Shown: positions 1 through 5,411, numbered from the stretch's first letter. The stretch: DNA of 9,582 nucleotides from Candidatus Sulfopaludibacter sp. SbA3 (GCA_945861845.1 CAMAWS010000084.1:1-9582), one strand, 5' to 3'. The notes: generated from the sequence alone by a model not told the origin. Translations and numbers: made by a program.

Positions 1-2
1 AA

Positions 3-215
3 GCACGGATCAGGGAGTTGATGAACGTCGAATTACAGAGCCCGAACCATCTATATTGGCCAGATCTTGATATCGACTTGTCAGTGGAATCCATCGATCA
101 CCCTGAGCGATTTCCTCTCGTAAGCCAAGTACGGTCTAACACCACGTTGCAACCGCCGGTCCGCGCGCTACGCAAATCCAAAATTCAAAGGGGCTCTCGC
201 GCGGGCCGCGGTTGA
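3..215 (+). CDS. DUF2442-like protein, C-terminal part (5' end outside window)
   Basis: The reading frame is open from the first complete codon at position 3 with no convincing internal start, so this is the 3' end of a gene entering from the left. The residues around LYWPDLDIDLSVESI followed by HPERFPLVS resemble the conserved C-terminus of DUF2442 proteins (tryptophan-proline, then acidic 'D-D-S-V-E' pattern). These are small proteins of unknown function often found beside toxin-antitoxin-type genes. The last 25 or so residues are encoded by the attC site itself, and the stop codon (213-215) falls in its right arm, so the genuine domain probably ends near residue FPLVSQ. The family call is by recognition only; partner genes would lie outside the window. 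Confidence 0.6.
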   Translation, partial: ARIRELMNVELQSPNHLYWPDLDIDLSVESIDHPERFPLVSQVRSNTTLQPPVRALRKSKIQRGSRAGRG

Positions 216-232
216 ACGTTAAGCCGTTAGCC
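134..232 (+). repeat. attC recombination site 1
   Basis: R'' is GTCTAAC at 134-140 and R' is GTTAGCC at 226-232. The inner arms pair well: 144-165 against 199-220, with an unpaired G at 149 in the left arm and another extra C near 157. The extra base in the left arm is the extrahelical base that orients integrase-mediated recombination of the folded bottom strand. The site ends the cassette carrying the DUF2442-like gene and supplies that gene's stop codon. Total length is 99 bp, typical for attC. Confidence 0.88.
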
Positions 233-251
233 CCCGCGAGCCGCGTCCATG

Positions 252-273
252 AGATACCCTGATTCAGGTATCT
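252..273 (+). other. Hairpin in the cassette-2 leader
   Basis: Left arm 252-261 and right arm 265-273 form a nine-base-pair stem with one bulged C and a three-base loop. It lies 20 bases after attC 1 and about 80 bases before the cupin start codon. There is no T-run, so it is a poor intrinsic terminator. It could be an operator palindrome or an RNA element in the unusually long cassette leader. Function unknown. Confidence 0.4.
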
Positions 274-354
274 GAGGCTGCAGAGCGCTCATCAACGACG
301 TTGAGACGCCGGAGCAAACTGACACTTGTCGAACCAGTTAGAAAGGAACCCATC

Positions 355-741
355 ATGCGTATATCCAAGGATCAGATTCCCGCGAAGATCAACGTCCCCG
401 GCGCCGTCGCGCGTGTCGCCACCGACTTCGGTGACGCGACCGGTTTCGGCACGATGGGAGGCGAATACTTCTCCCTGGGCGCCGGCACTGACATCGCGCC
501 GCTCCTGAAGGGCCTCAAGGACGACGCCTGCCACGCGCCGCACTGGGGCTACATGCTCTCCGGGGAGCTCCTGGTGACGTACACCGACGCCAAGGTCGAC
601 ACGTGCAAGGAGAACGACCTCTTTTACTGGCCGCCCGGCCACAGCGTGCGTGCGGTCAAAGACTCTGAGGTCATTCTGTTCAGCCCGCAGCGCGAGCACG
701 CCCTTGCTATGGACCACATGCTGAACGCGATGAAGGGCTGA
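355..741 (+). CDS. Small single-domain cupin protein
   Basis: This encodes 128 residues forming one cupin beta-barrel. The start at 355 is chosen because AAGGA (343-347) sits at ribosome-binding distance and because upstream in-frame codons look non-coding. Cupin motif 1 is visible at residues 60-75: His60 and His63 in HAPHWGYMLSGEL, then Glu71. Motif 2 is at 88-97 (DLFYWPPGHS) with Pro93, Gly95 and His96. The three histidines and one glutamate are the usual metal ligands, so a metal-bound cupin is likely. The substrate cannot be told from sequence; relatives include small-molecule binders, isomerases and dioxygenase-like proteins. It is the only gene of its cassette. The leader from the cassette junction is about 128 nt, longer than in the other cassettes. 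Confidence 0.8.
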   Translation: MRISKDQIPAKINVPGAVARVATDFGDATGFGTMGGEYFSLGAGTDIAPLLKGLKDDACHAPHWGYMLSGELLVTYTDAKVDTCKENDLFYWPPGHSVRAVKDSEVILFSPQREHALAMDHMLNAMKG

Positions 742-801
742 GCAGGTCCTGCGCGGGTAGGTGCGTCCGGATGAGGAAGCTCGCTTAAACGCGAGGGCGG
801 G

Positions 802-865
802 TCCTAACAACCGGTTGCAGCGGACGGTCCGCTGCGCGGCCCGCCGCTGAACCGGAGCGTTATGC
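802..865 (+). repeat. attC recombination site 2
   Basis: R'' TCCTAAC (802-808) and R' GTTATGC (859-865) flank a short inverted repeat: 811-832 pairs with 836-855, with an unpaired G at 817 in the left arm. Length is 64 bp, a compact attC. It closes the cupin cassette; about 60 bp of untranslated sequence lie between the cupin stop and R''. Confidence 0.87.
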
Positions 866-899
866 GTACGGCCTGAAGGGTCGGCATCCTGATCGGTAG

Positions 900-905
900 T
901 AGAAT
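900..905 (+). promoter_or_regulatory. Candidate -10 element of the BrnT-like gene
   Basis: TAGAAT lies six bases before the GTG at 912. That spacing would put the transcription start at or next to the start codon, giving a leaderless mRNA. No Shine-Dalgarno sequence and no good -35 box are visible. The position inside the cassette would let it be expressed independently of the array promoter. Confidence 0.35.
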
Positions 906-911
906 TGGGCA

Positions 912-1190
912 GTGCAGATCCGTTTCCATATCGATCCAACGACGGGACTGCCGCACATCTATGAACACGACGTCTCCGAACACGAAGTTGAGGCCATTCT
1001 TGGTCGACCACTACAGGACATGCGTGGGCGTGAGGATTCCCGGATCGCAATCGGCCAAACCGGAGAGGGACGCTATCTGAAGGTGATCTACGTTCCAGAT
1101 CCTGTTCCGGACTCCGTTTTCGTTATCACGGCCTATGAGTTGGGTCCCAAGGCGAAGCGGGCAGCCCGCCGCAAGAAAAGGAGAAAGTGA
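912..1190 (+). CDS. BrnT/DUF4258-like toxin (probable)
   Basis: A 92-residue protein beginning at GTG 912. The layout fits the BrnT/DUF4258 RelE-like fold: HDVSEHEVEAIL (residues 19-30), then GQTGEGRYLKVIYV near 48-61, then VFVITAYEL near 69-77, then a basic tail (KRAARRKKRRK). Such toxins are usually ribonucleases that block translation; catalytic activity here is inferred from fold-type resemblance only. Its TGA stop overlaps the ATG of the next gene by one base, the arrangement expected for a co-translated toxin-antitoxin pair. The pair forms one cassette (860-1494). No Shine-Dalgarno is present before GTG 912, and a TAGAAT -10-like element is six bases upstream. Confidence 0.62.
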   Translation: MQIRFHIDPTTGLPHIYEHDVSEHEVEAILGRPLQDMRGREDSRIAIGQTGEGRYLKVIYVPDPVPDSVFVITAYELGPKAKRAARRKKRRK

Positions 1191-1483
1191 TGACTGCTAA
1201 CAAATATCCTCCAGGATGGAATGAACCTCGCGTGCTTCGCGTGCTCAAATACTACGAATCGCAAAGTGACGAAGAAGCTGCCGCCGAAATCGAATCGGCT
1301 TCCGAGCGCACCACAATGGAAGTGCCTGTGGCCCTCGTTCCCGCAGTGCGAAAGCTAATAGCAAAACGAAGGCTATCTCCGGCGCGCCCGACTAAGACGC
1401 ATAACAAGCCGCTGCAGACCGGCGAGCGGCGCGCCTCGGTGGCCGCCAAACCGAAACGTAGCTCGCGCACCGCTCGCGGCTGA
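1190..1483 (+). CDS. Putative antitoxin partner of the BrnT-like protein
   Basis: ATG 1190 is preferred over the in-frame GTG at 1187 because AAGGAG (1178-1183) sits six bases before it and the TGATG overlap with the upstream stop is classic translational coupling. The protein is 97 residues. The core (KYPPGWNEPRVLRVLKYYES, then an acidic DEEAAAEIESA stretch, then MEVPVALVPAVRKLIAKR) resembles a family of small proteins encoded next to BrnT/DUF4258-like toxins. The family has no established name that I can give. The final 30 or so residues, rich in Arg, Lys and Ala, are translated from attC 3, and the stop lies in its right arm. This tail is therefore probably not part of the ancestral protein. 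No DNA-binding motif is obvious. Confidence 0.6.
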   Translation: MTANKYPPGWNEPRVLRVLKYYESQSDEEAAAEIESASERTTMEVPVALVPAVRKLIAKRRLSPARPTKTHNKPLQTGERRASVAAKPKRSSRTARG

Positions 1484-1500
1484 GCGGCAGGCCGTTAGAC
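1399..1500 (+). repeat. attC recombination site 3
   Basis: R'' GCATAAC (1399-1405) and R' GTTAGAC (1494-1500, a perfect GTTRRRY). The arms around 1408-1428 and 1471-1488 pair with an unpaired G at 1414. Length 102 bp. The site overlaps the 3' end of the preceding antitoxin gene and provides its stop codon. Confidence 0.9.
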
Positions 1501-1553
1501 CGCCGGGCAAACAGTCGGTAGGATTCATCACAAGGGTGTCTGGAGCTTGCAGC

Positions 1554-1645
1554 ATGATGATTGATCGCAGACGCTGGTTGTCCATCACGATCAGTGGGCT
1601 CGGTGTCTCAACGAGGCCTTTGCTTCACTCATCGCCGCTCAGTCC
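1554..1645 (+). other. Out-of-frame Tat-like signal peptide start for the M28-like gene
   Basis: ATG 1554 follows GGAG (1542-1545) at good spacing and opens MMIDRRRWLSITISGLGV, an arginine-rich n-region with a hydrophobic stretch like a twin-arginine signal peptide. This frame is not that of the main M28-like reading frame (1646-2794). The main frame is itself open from 1565 and reads ASLIAAQSVASD just before its GTG. One missing base between about 1565 and 1645 would join signal peptide and mature protein. It is either a real frameshift mutation or a sequencing error; the exact site cannot be placed. Confidence 0.5.
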
Positions 1646-2794
1646 GTGGCGTCAGATGTGCAGGGCCGCATTTCCAAGATCATCCGCGAGTACGAGGAAC
1701 AGGGCTTCCACCGCACGGGCACAACAGTCGACCAAGCATCTGCCGATTGGTTATCCGGACAAGTACGACAGCTTGGTCTCGAGCCAACGCAGGAACCATT
1801 CCAGATCAGCAGAGTCGACCCGATAGCAAGTGTATTGGTCGCTGGCAACCGCCGCCTCGAAGGGTTGCCTCTCTTCGATGGCGCTTTCACCGACAGCGGG
1901 GGTGTGCGTGGTCGGTTCGGCATGCTGGCAAGCAACGCCGAGATCGGCCTTGCTGAGGTCGTTCCGAACGCTGCGGCGGCGGGTGCCTTGGGTGAGGCGC
2001 GCCGAGCGAATCGCCACCGCGCGATTGTGTGCATCACCAGAGGCGGCAGGCCTGGCTTGTGCCCGAGCAATGCCGATTTGTTTCTGCAGGCCTTCGGTCC
2101 ACCGGTGTTGCAGCTCTCCAGCGCCGAAGCGTCCTGGCTGAACGACCAAGCCCAACGGGGTACCGACGTGCAGCTGATTGCTCACGCCATCCGAACACCT
2201 GCGCGGTCCGTCAACGTGACTTCGATAGTTGCCGGAACGGACCCATCCCTGCCGCCTCTGGTTGTTATGACGCCTCGAAGTGGTTGGTACGGCTGTGCCA
2301 GCGAACGCGGTGGCGGGATCGCTTGCTGGCTTGAGGTAATGCGAGCGCTACGCCCCATTCGACCTACGCGCAGCATTCTCTTTGTGGCTTCCAGCGGCCA
2401 CGAACTCGGACATCTGGGGATCAACGCCTTCGTCGACCGACGGCCCGGCATCGTCACTGGGGCTGTCGGGTGGATGCACTTCGGCGCCAATATCGGGGCA
2501 GCAACGGAACCGGGCAATCGGTTACAGGCCTCCAACGACATGTTCGACGACATGCTCAGCCGCGAAATGTCCAACTCCCAACTGAACGTCGATCAGCGAG
2601 TCCAGCGGGGAACGATTCCGGGCGGTGAGGCTGAGGTCGTTCATCGGGGCGGGGGGCGCTACGTTTCCATCATTGGCAACAACGCACTATTTCACAACCG
2701 TGAGGACCGGGGCCCGCAAGCAATCGACTCCGGAGTTATCACGAAGTTCTGCGCGGCCTTCACATCGCTGGCGAGGAAGCTGGCCAGCGGTTAG
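1646..2794 (+). CDS. M28-peptidase-like exported protein (probable pseudoenzyme, 5' frameshift)
   Basis: A 382-residue frame from GTG 1646, which has no Shine-Dalgarno. The true start is probably ATG 1554 in another frame. The N-terminal part (residues 5-60) resembles the cap region of M28-type proteins, followed by a PA-like segment (about 90-190). The M28-like part starts at LPPLVVMTPRSGWYG (202-216). Compared with classical M28 zinc aminopeptidases, the first His and Asp ligands are replaced (MTPRSGW, then CASERGGG). The catalytic Glu-Glu pair becomes Gly-His-Glu in SSGHELGHLG (249-258), which creates an HExxH string at 252-256. His350 in FHNREDRGPQAID matches the last M28 ligand. It may be a non-catalytic relative or use an altered metal site. 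It is the sole gene of cassette 4. Confidence 0.68.
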   Translation: MASDVQGRISKIIREYEEQGFHRTGTTVDQASADWLSGQVRQLGLEPTQEPFQISRVDPIASVLVAGNRRLEGLPLFDGAFTDSGGVRGRFGMLASNAEIGLAEVVPNAAAAGALGEARRANRHRAIVCITRGGRPGLCPSNADLFLQAFGPPVLQLSSAEASWLNDQAQRGTDVQLIAHAIRTPARSVNVTSIVAGTDPSLPPLVVMTPRSGWYGCASERGGGIACWLEVMRALRPIRPTRSILFVASSGHELGHLGINAFVDRRPGIVTGAVGWMHFGANIGAATEPGNRLQASNDMFDDMLSREMSNSQLNVDQRVQRGTIPGGEAEVVHRGGGRYVSIIGNNALFHNREDRGPQAIDSGVITKFCAAFTSLARKLASG

Positions 2795-2801
2795 CGTGGC
2801 G

Positions 2802-2878
2802 GTCTAACACGCGCTGGAGCCGGCAGCGCGAGCGGTGAATGCTGAACTCGCGCGGCGGCTCAGCGCTGGCCGTTATGC
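2802..2878 (+). repeat. attC recombination site 4
   Basis: R'' GTCTAAC (2802-2808) and R' GTTATGC (2872-2878). The arms around 2812-2832 and 2848-2866 pair, with one unpaired G at 2816/2817. Length 77 bp. R'' begins eight bases after the stop of the M28-like gene. Confidence 0.9.
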
Positions 2879-2938
2879 CGCCTATTGAGTGACGAGGCGC
2901 TTTACAGAAAATCGGTAAGCCAGCAGCGTGGAGGTTCC

Positions 2939-3442
2939 ATGAAGAGAGCGATCGCCATCGCCATTCCGATTATTGCTATTCTCACCTTTGTAGGGGTTAC
3001 GGCACGCCTGCCGGTCCAGTACGGACAACCTGACGTATCTCCGCCACCATCAGGGAACAGGACTCCAATTAACTTTACGGTCTCCTACGTTGGACTTGAC
3101 CAAGGTTCGCTCGTGCAAGGGGGAATGGTTCCTCTCAGAACTCCGGTTCTGGAACTTGTGGCCAACGCATTCGACGAACAACTCCCAAGATATTTCGAAC
3201 TCGTAAAGACCGGTACTCAACTAGAAATGGGCGTAACCGATTGGACGATTGAAGGGTGCCAATCGAATTTTCGGGGTTTCCCCGCAGCTCTCTATGCGTC
3301 GGGACGCACAACATGCGATGTCGGCCTCTCTGCTTCGGTGCACTTCCCATCTGATAGTGTATGTGAGAGATTACGGAGGCTTCAAGGCGACTATGTACAC
3401 GTGGGACAATTCGGACGGCTCCAACATGAATGCAACGTTTGA
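2939..3442 (+). CDS. Secreted or membrane-anchored protein of unknown function (probable 3' frameshift)
   Basis: ATG 2939 is chosen because TGGAGG (2929-2934) lies just upstream; a longer frame from 2885 has no such signal. The 167-residue product opens with a basic n-region and a hydrophobic stretch (MKRAIAIAIPIIAILTFVGV), so it is exported or anchored by an N-terminal helix. No lipobox is visible. The middle (LPRYFELVKTGTQLEMGV) is unassigned. The last 30 or so residues in this frame (GDYVHVGQFGRLQHECNV) look like an out-of-frame reading of a different, more natural sequence in frame 3 that continues to 3485. A single extra base around 3300-3375 would explain this. The function is unknown. 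It is the only gene of cassette 5. Confidence 0.5.
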   Translation: MKRAIAIAIPIIAILTFVGVTARLPVQYGQPDVSPPPSGNRTPINFTVSYVGLDQGSLVQGGMVPLRTPVLELVANAFDEQLPRYFELVKTGTQLEMGVTDWTIEGCQSNFRGFPAALYASGRTTCDVGLSASVHFPSDSVCERLRRLQGDYVHVGQFGRLQHECNV

Positions 3443-3485
3443 GGACGACAGACTTACGCAGAAGACTACGAACGGGTTGCAATAA
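3369..3485 (+). pseudogene. Likely true C-terminus of the cassette-5 gene, shifted frame
   Basis: In the frame ending at TAA 3483-3485 the translation reads DYGGFKATMYTWDNSDGSN, then MNATFEDDRLTQKTTNGLQ. The pattern (aromatic-W-x-N-x-DGSN-x-x-x-x-F-x-x-x-x-L-x-x-K) is like the C-terminal strand pair of small BamE/SmpA-like envelope proteins. This frame has no start codon with a ribosome-binding site and is closed by TAA at 3234-3236. It is therefore most easily read as the displaced end of the gene starting at 2939. The left limit given here is approximate. Confidence 0.45.
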
Positions 3486-3517
3486 TGATGACCTCTTGTG
3501 CCACAAGCGTTGCCGCG

Positions 3518-3618
3518 GCATAACAAGCCGCTTCAGACCGACAAGCGGCGCTTGCGGCTCCGGCTTATTGCAAGTTGAATCTCGCGCCGCTTGCGGCTGA
3601 GCGGCAAAACCGTTAGCA
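3518..3618 (+). repeat. attC recombination site 5
   Basis: R'' GCATAAC (3518-3524) and R' GTTAGCA (3612-3618). The left arm from 3527 pairs with the right arm ending near 3605, with an unpaired T at 3532/3533 instead of the usual G. Arm sequences are closely related to those of attC 3 (both contain AACAAGCCGCT-N-CAGACC and GCGGCTGAGCGGC), so these two sites share ancestry. Length 101 bp. Confidence 0.9.
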
Positions 3619-3672
3619 CGATAATCCGAAACACTGTTCCTGCCCGCGGCCTCCGGAGGACAAGCTTTGAAG

Positions 3673-3678
3673 TACAAT
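3673..3678 (+). promoter_or_regulatory. Candidate -10 element of the RelB/ParE-like cassette
   Basis: TACAAT lies seven bases before ATG 3686, the spacing expected if transcription starts at or beside the start codon. No Shine-Dalgarno is present before the gene and no convincing -35 hexamer is seen. The arrangement parallels that of the BrnT-like cassette. Confidence 0.38.
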
Positions 3679-3685
3679 CTCAAGC

Positions 3686-3922
3686 ATGGCACGTAACCTC
3701 AATGAACTTTTTCGTGAGGCGGCACAGTTGCCGGAGCAGGACCGGGCAACACTTGCTGGCCTCTTGATCGAAACTCTCGATCCTGGCACCGAACCGGACG
3801 TCGAAGCAGCTTGGTCACAGGAAGTGGCGCGTCGCGTCGCGGAATTGGACGCCGGATCGGTCGAAACCATCCCATGGGAAGAGGTCCGCGCGGAACTGTT
3901 CGGACCGCGCAATGAAGATTAG
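3686..3922 (+). CDS. RelB-like antitoxin (addiction-module component family)
   Basis: A 78-residue acidic protein. The pattern LFREAAQLPEQDRATLAGLL (residues 8-27), the DVEAAWSQEVARRVAELD segment (38-55) and the ending TIPWEEVRAELF (61-72) are typical of the 'putative addiction module component' family. These small antitoxins are encoded directly before ParE/RelE-type toxins; the N-terminal helices dimerise and the C-terminal segment binds the toxin. It overlaps the toxin gene by 11 bases. It is probably translated from a leaderless mRNA (TACAAT seven bases upstream, no Shine-Dalgarno). Such pairs typically repress their own promoter. Confidence 0.85.
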   Translation: MARNLNELFREAAQLPEQDRATLAGLLIETLDPGTEPDVEAAWSQEVARRVAELDAGSVETIPWEEVRAELFGPRNED

Positions 3923-4211
3923 GTTTCATCCTGCCGCCCGTGCGGAGCTCAGAAGGGCCCGAGCTTGGTACGAGGAACGCAGCCCGATGAGCGCGGCGGC
4001 ACTTGCACAGGAGATTGATGCAGCTATGTCTCAGATTGCCGAAGCACCGATGCGGTATCCAGTAGCGGAATACGGAACGATGCGGCTCGTTCTTCCACGG
4101 TTTCCCTTCAGCATCTTTTACCGAGTAGGCAACACAGAGATCGTCATCGTCGCGGTAGCTCATCATAAGCGGAGGCCAGGCTACTGGCAGCAACGCTCAG
4201 AGACGGGCTAA
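3912..4211 (+). CDS. ParE/RelE-family toxin
   Basis: A 99-residue basic protein of the ParE/RelE superfamily. It has the standard start (KIRFHPAARAELRRARAWYE, residues 2-21), the middle segment with PMRYPV (46-51) and the strand block MRLVLPRFPFSIFYRV (57-72), then EIVIVAVAHHKRRPGYW (75-91). The last contains the 'A-H-x-x-R-x-P-x-Y-W' ending characteristic of the family. ParE members poison gyrase and RelE members cleave mRNA on the ribosome; which applies here cannot be decided. It overlaps the antitoxin gene by 11 bases, indicating coupled translation. Its TAA stop (4209-4211) lies inside the R'' box of attC 6, so gene and recombination site are fused without a spare base. Confidence 0.88.
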   Translation: MKIRFHPAARAELRRARAWYEERSPMSAAALAQEIDAAMSQIAEAPMRYPVAEYGTMRLVLPRFPFSIFYRVGNTEIVIVAVAHHKRRPGYWQQRSETG

Positions 4212-4271
4212 CAAGGAAATGGAGCCGACGGTGCAAAGAACGCGCCGCGGCTCATGCCCAGGCCGTTCTGC
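4206..4271 (+). repeat. attC recombination site 6 (degenerate R')
   Basis: R'' GGCTAAC (4206-4212) is good, but R' reads GTTCTGC (4265-4271), departing from GTTRRRY at positions 4 and 5. The arms (4219-4233 with 4241-4256) pair well with one unpaired G at 4221/4222. Length 66 bp. The R' departure could reduce recombination, since the G-TT cleavage triplet is present but the rest of the box is altered. Confidence 0.82.
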
Positions 4272-4286
4272 CCTTTGGATACGAGA

Positions 4287-4787
4287 ATGACATTCGCTGC
4301 AATTCAACGTTATGCGCTGACCTGTGGCCTGCTCTTGGTTCCGGCGAGCCTGTGGAATATCGCGCTGGCTGAGCGCCTGCCCCCATCATTCGCTGCCGCC
4401 GAGTTTTGGCGGGACATTCCTGCACCGTTGGCGTTAGCCGAAAACAGTTTACGGGTCGCCGTGTTCGCCCTTCCGTTCTTTATGCCCCTCAACCTTGCAG
4501 CGCCAGGCCGCAGGCGCGCCTGGCTTGCCTTTGTTGTTGGTACGCTGGTCTACTTCGCAAGCTGGCTCATGCTTATTCTGTTTCCGGCCTCCGGGTGGTC
4601 AACGAGCGCTTTGGGATTTGCTGCGCCGGCATATACGCCATTCCTCTGGCTTCTTGGCATAGCGTTGCTCGGCCGTCAACTGTTCTGGGGCACGTTCTAT
4701 CGCTGGTGGATGTACCTCGTGCTCGTGCTGGCCTTTCTCGCTACGCACATTTCGCACACGGCATTGGTCTATGCTCGCAGCCACTAG
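4287..4787 (+). CDS. Multi-pass membrane protein of unknown function
   Basis: A 166-residue hydrophobic protein. ATG 4287 is chosen over the in-frame ATG 4254 because the latter lies inside attC 6; a weak GGA (4277-4279) precedes 4287. About five membrane segments are visible (residues 9-28, 48-70, 77-99, 114-132 and 139-160). A loop between the first two carries PPSFAAAEFWRDIPAPLA, and the motif SWLMLILFPASGWSTSALGF (92-111) is well defined. I take it for a conserved uncharacterised integral-membrane family, but have no name or function for it. It is the only gene of cassette 7, starting 21 bases after the cassette junction, so it depends on upstream transcription or on a promoter inside attC 6. 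Confidence 0.72.
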   Translation: MTFAAIQRYALTCGLLLVPASLWNIALAERLPPSFAAAEFWRDIPAPLALAENSLRVAVFALPFFMPLNLAAPGRRRAWLAFVVGTLVYFASWLMLILFPASGWSTSALGFAAPAYTPFLWLLGIALLGRQLFWGTFYRWWMYLVLVLAFLATHISHTALVYARSH

Positions 4788-4796
4788 CAACGGCAG

Positions 4797-4891
4797 GGCT
4801 AACAACGCGCTGGAGCGGACCGGCGCTTGAGCAGTGAAGCAGCAATGTGGGTAGCGGCAGGCGCCGGCCGCTCAGCGCTTCGCTGTTAGCT
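4797..4891 (+). repeat. attC recombination site 7
   Basis: R'' GGCTAAC (4797-4803) and R' GTTAGCT (4885-4891). The arms around 4807-4826 and 4860-4878 pair, with an unpaired G at 4812/4813. Length 95 bp with a long apical region. It starts nine bases after the membrane-protein stop codon. Confidence 0.9.
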
Positions 4892-4910
4892 CTACTGGAG
4901 AAATATTCGG

Positions 4911-5411
4911 ATGGCCTTCGTTGAGCGACAATTTTCGAATAACCAAATCAACAAGGCCGGTACCATCCTCGCGCAACCGGATGCCTTCAGCTTAGAGGAC
5001 CACAACTGGGCGGCAGACGTTCTAGCGAACTGGCGAGAGTGCCACGGCCACCCGATCAACACGTTTCAGGCCACCCCCAGGGCGAAGCTCAGGAACGGGT
5101 ACGGCCCATCGATCGTTGCCCAGCGTCTCAAGCGAGCCCCTTCCATCATTTCGAAGCTCCAGCGGTTCCAGGGAATGCAGTTCGCCCGAATGCAGAATAT
5201 CGGGGGGCTGCGGACGGTCCTTCAGTCCGTACGCCAAGTGCGCGACCTTGAAGACAGTTATCGGACCAGCGCCTTCGCCCACTTTCTAACTAACTCCAAG
5301 AACTACATTGACGAGCCCAAAGATGATGGTTACCGGGGCGTCCACCTCATCTATCGCTATAAGAGCGATGTGGCCCCGGCGTACGACGGATTGAAAATGG
5401 GGTCAACATGA
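4911..5411 (+). CDS. Truncated RelA/SpoT-domain protein
   Basis: ATG 4911 follows GGAG (4897-4900) by ten bases. The 166-residue product has the start of a (p)ppGpp-synthetase-type RelA/SpoT domain: QRLKRAPSIISKL (71-83), MQNIGGLR (94-101), and NSKNYIDEPKDDGYRGVHLI (128-147). Then it stops abruptly after APAYDGLKMGST. In this family YDGL is followed by a strand with the E-x-Q-x-R motif that holds a catalytic glutamate, and then a helical C-terminal part; both are missing. Asn96 also stands where synthetases normally have the magnesium-binding aspartate, and Asn131 where KDYI has Asp. Enzymatic activity is therefore unlikely. Its TGA overlaps the hicB ATG (ATGA), as if a 5' gene fragment had been joined to the hicB leader. 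Confidence 0.75.
   Translation: MAFVERQFSNNQINKAGTILAQPDAFSLEDHNWAADVLANWRECHGHPINTFQATPRAKLRNGYGPSIVAQRLKRAPSIISKLQRFQGMQFARMQNIGGLRTVLQSVRQVRDLEDSYRTSAFAHFLTNSKNYIDEPKDDGYRGVHLIYRYKSDVAPAYDGLKMGST

Noticed and set aside
780..795. Hairpin after the cupin gene as a terminator
   Set aside because: The stem has only five base pairs and no T-run follows; too weak to call.
292..1050. 252-codon open frame on the minus strand across the cupin and BrnT-like genes
   Set aside because: It runs antisense to a clear cupin gene, crosses attC 2 and shows no recognisable domain; the sequence is arginine-rich in the way of GC-rich shadow frames.
4406..4837. 143-codon plus-strand frame overlapping the membrane protein
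   Set aside because: It is an out-of-frame reading of the membrane-protein gene and continues into attC 7; no ribosome-binding site supports it.
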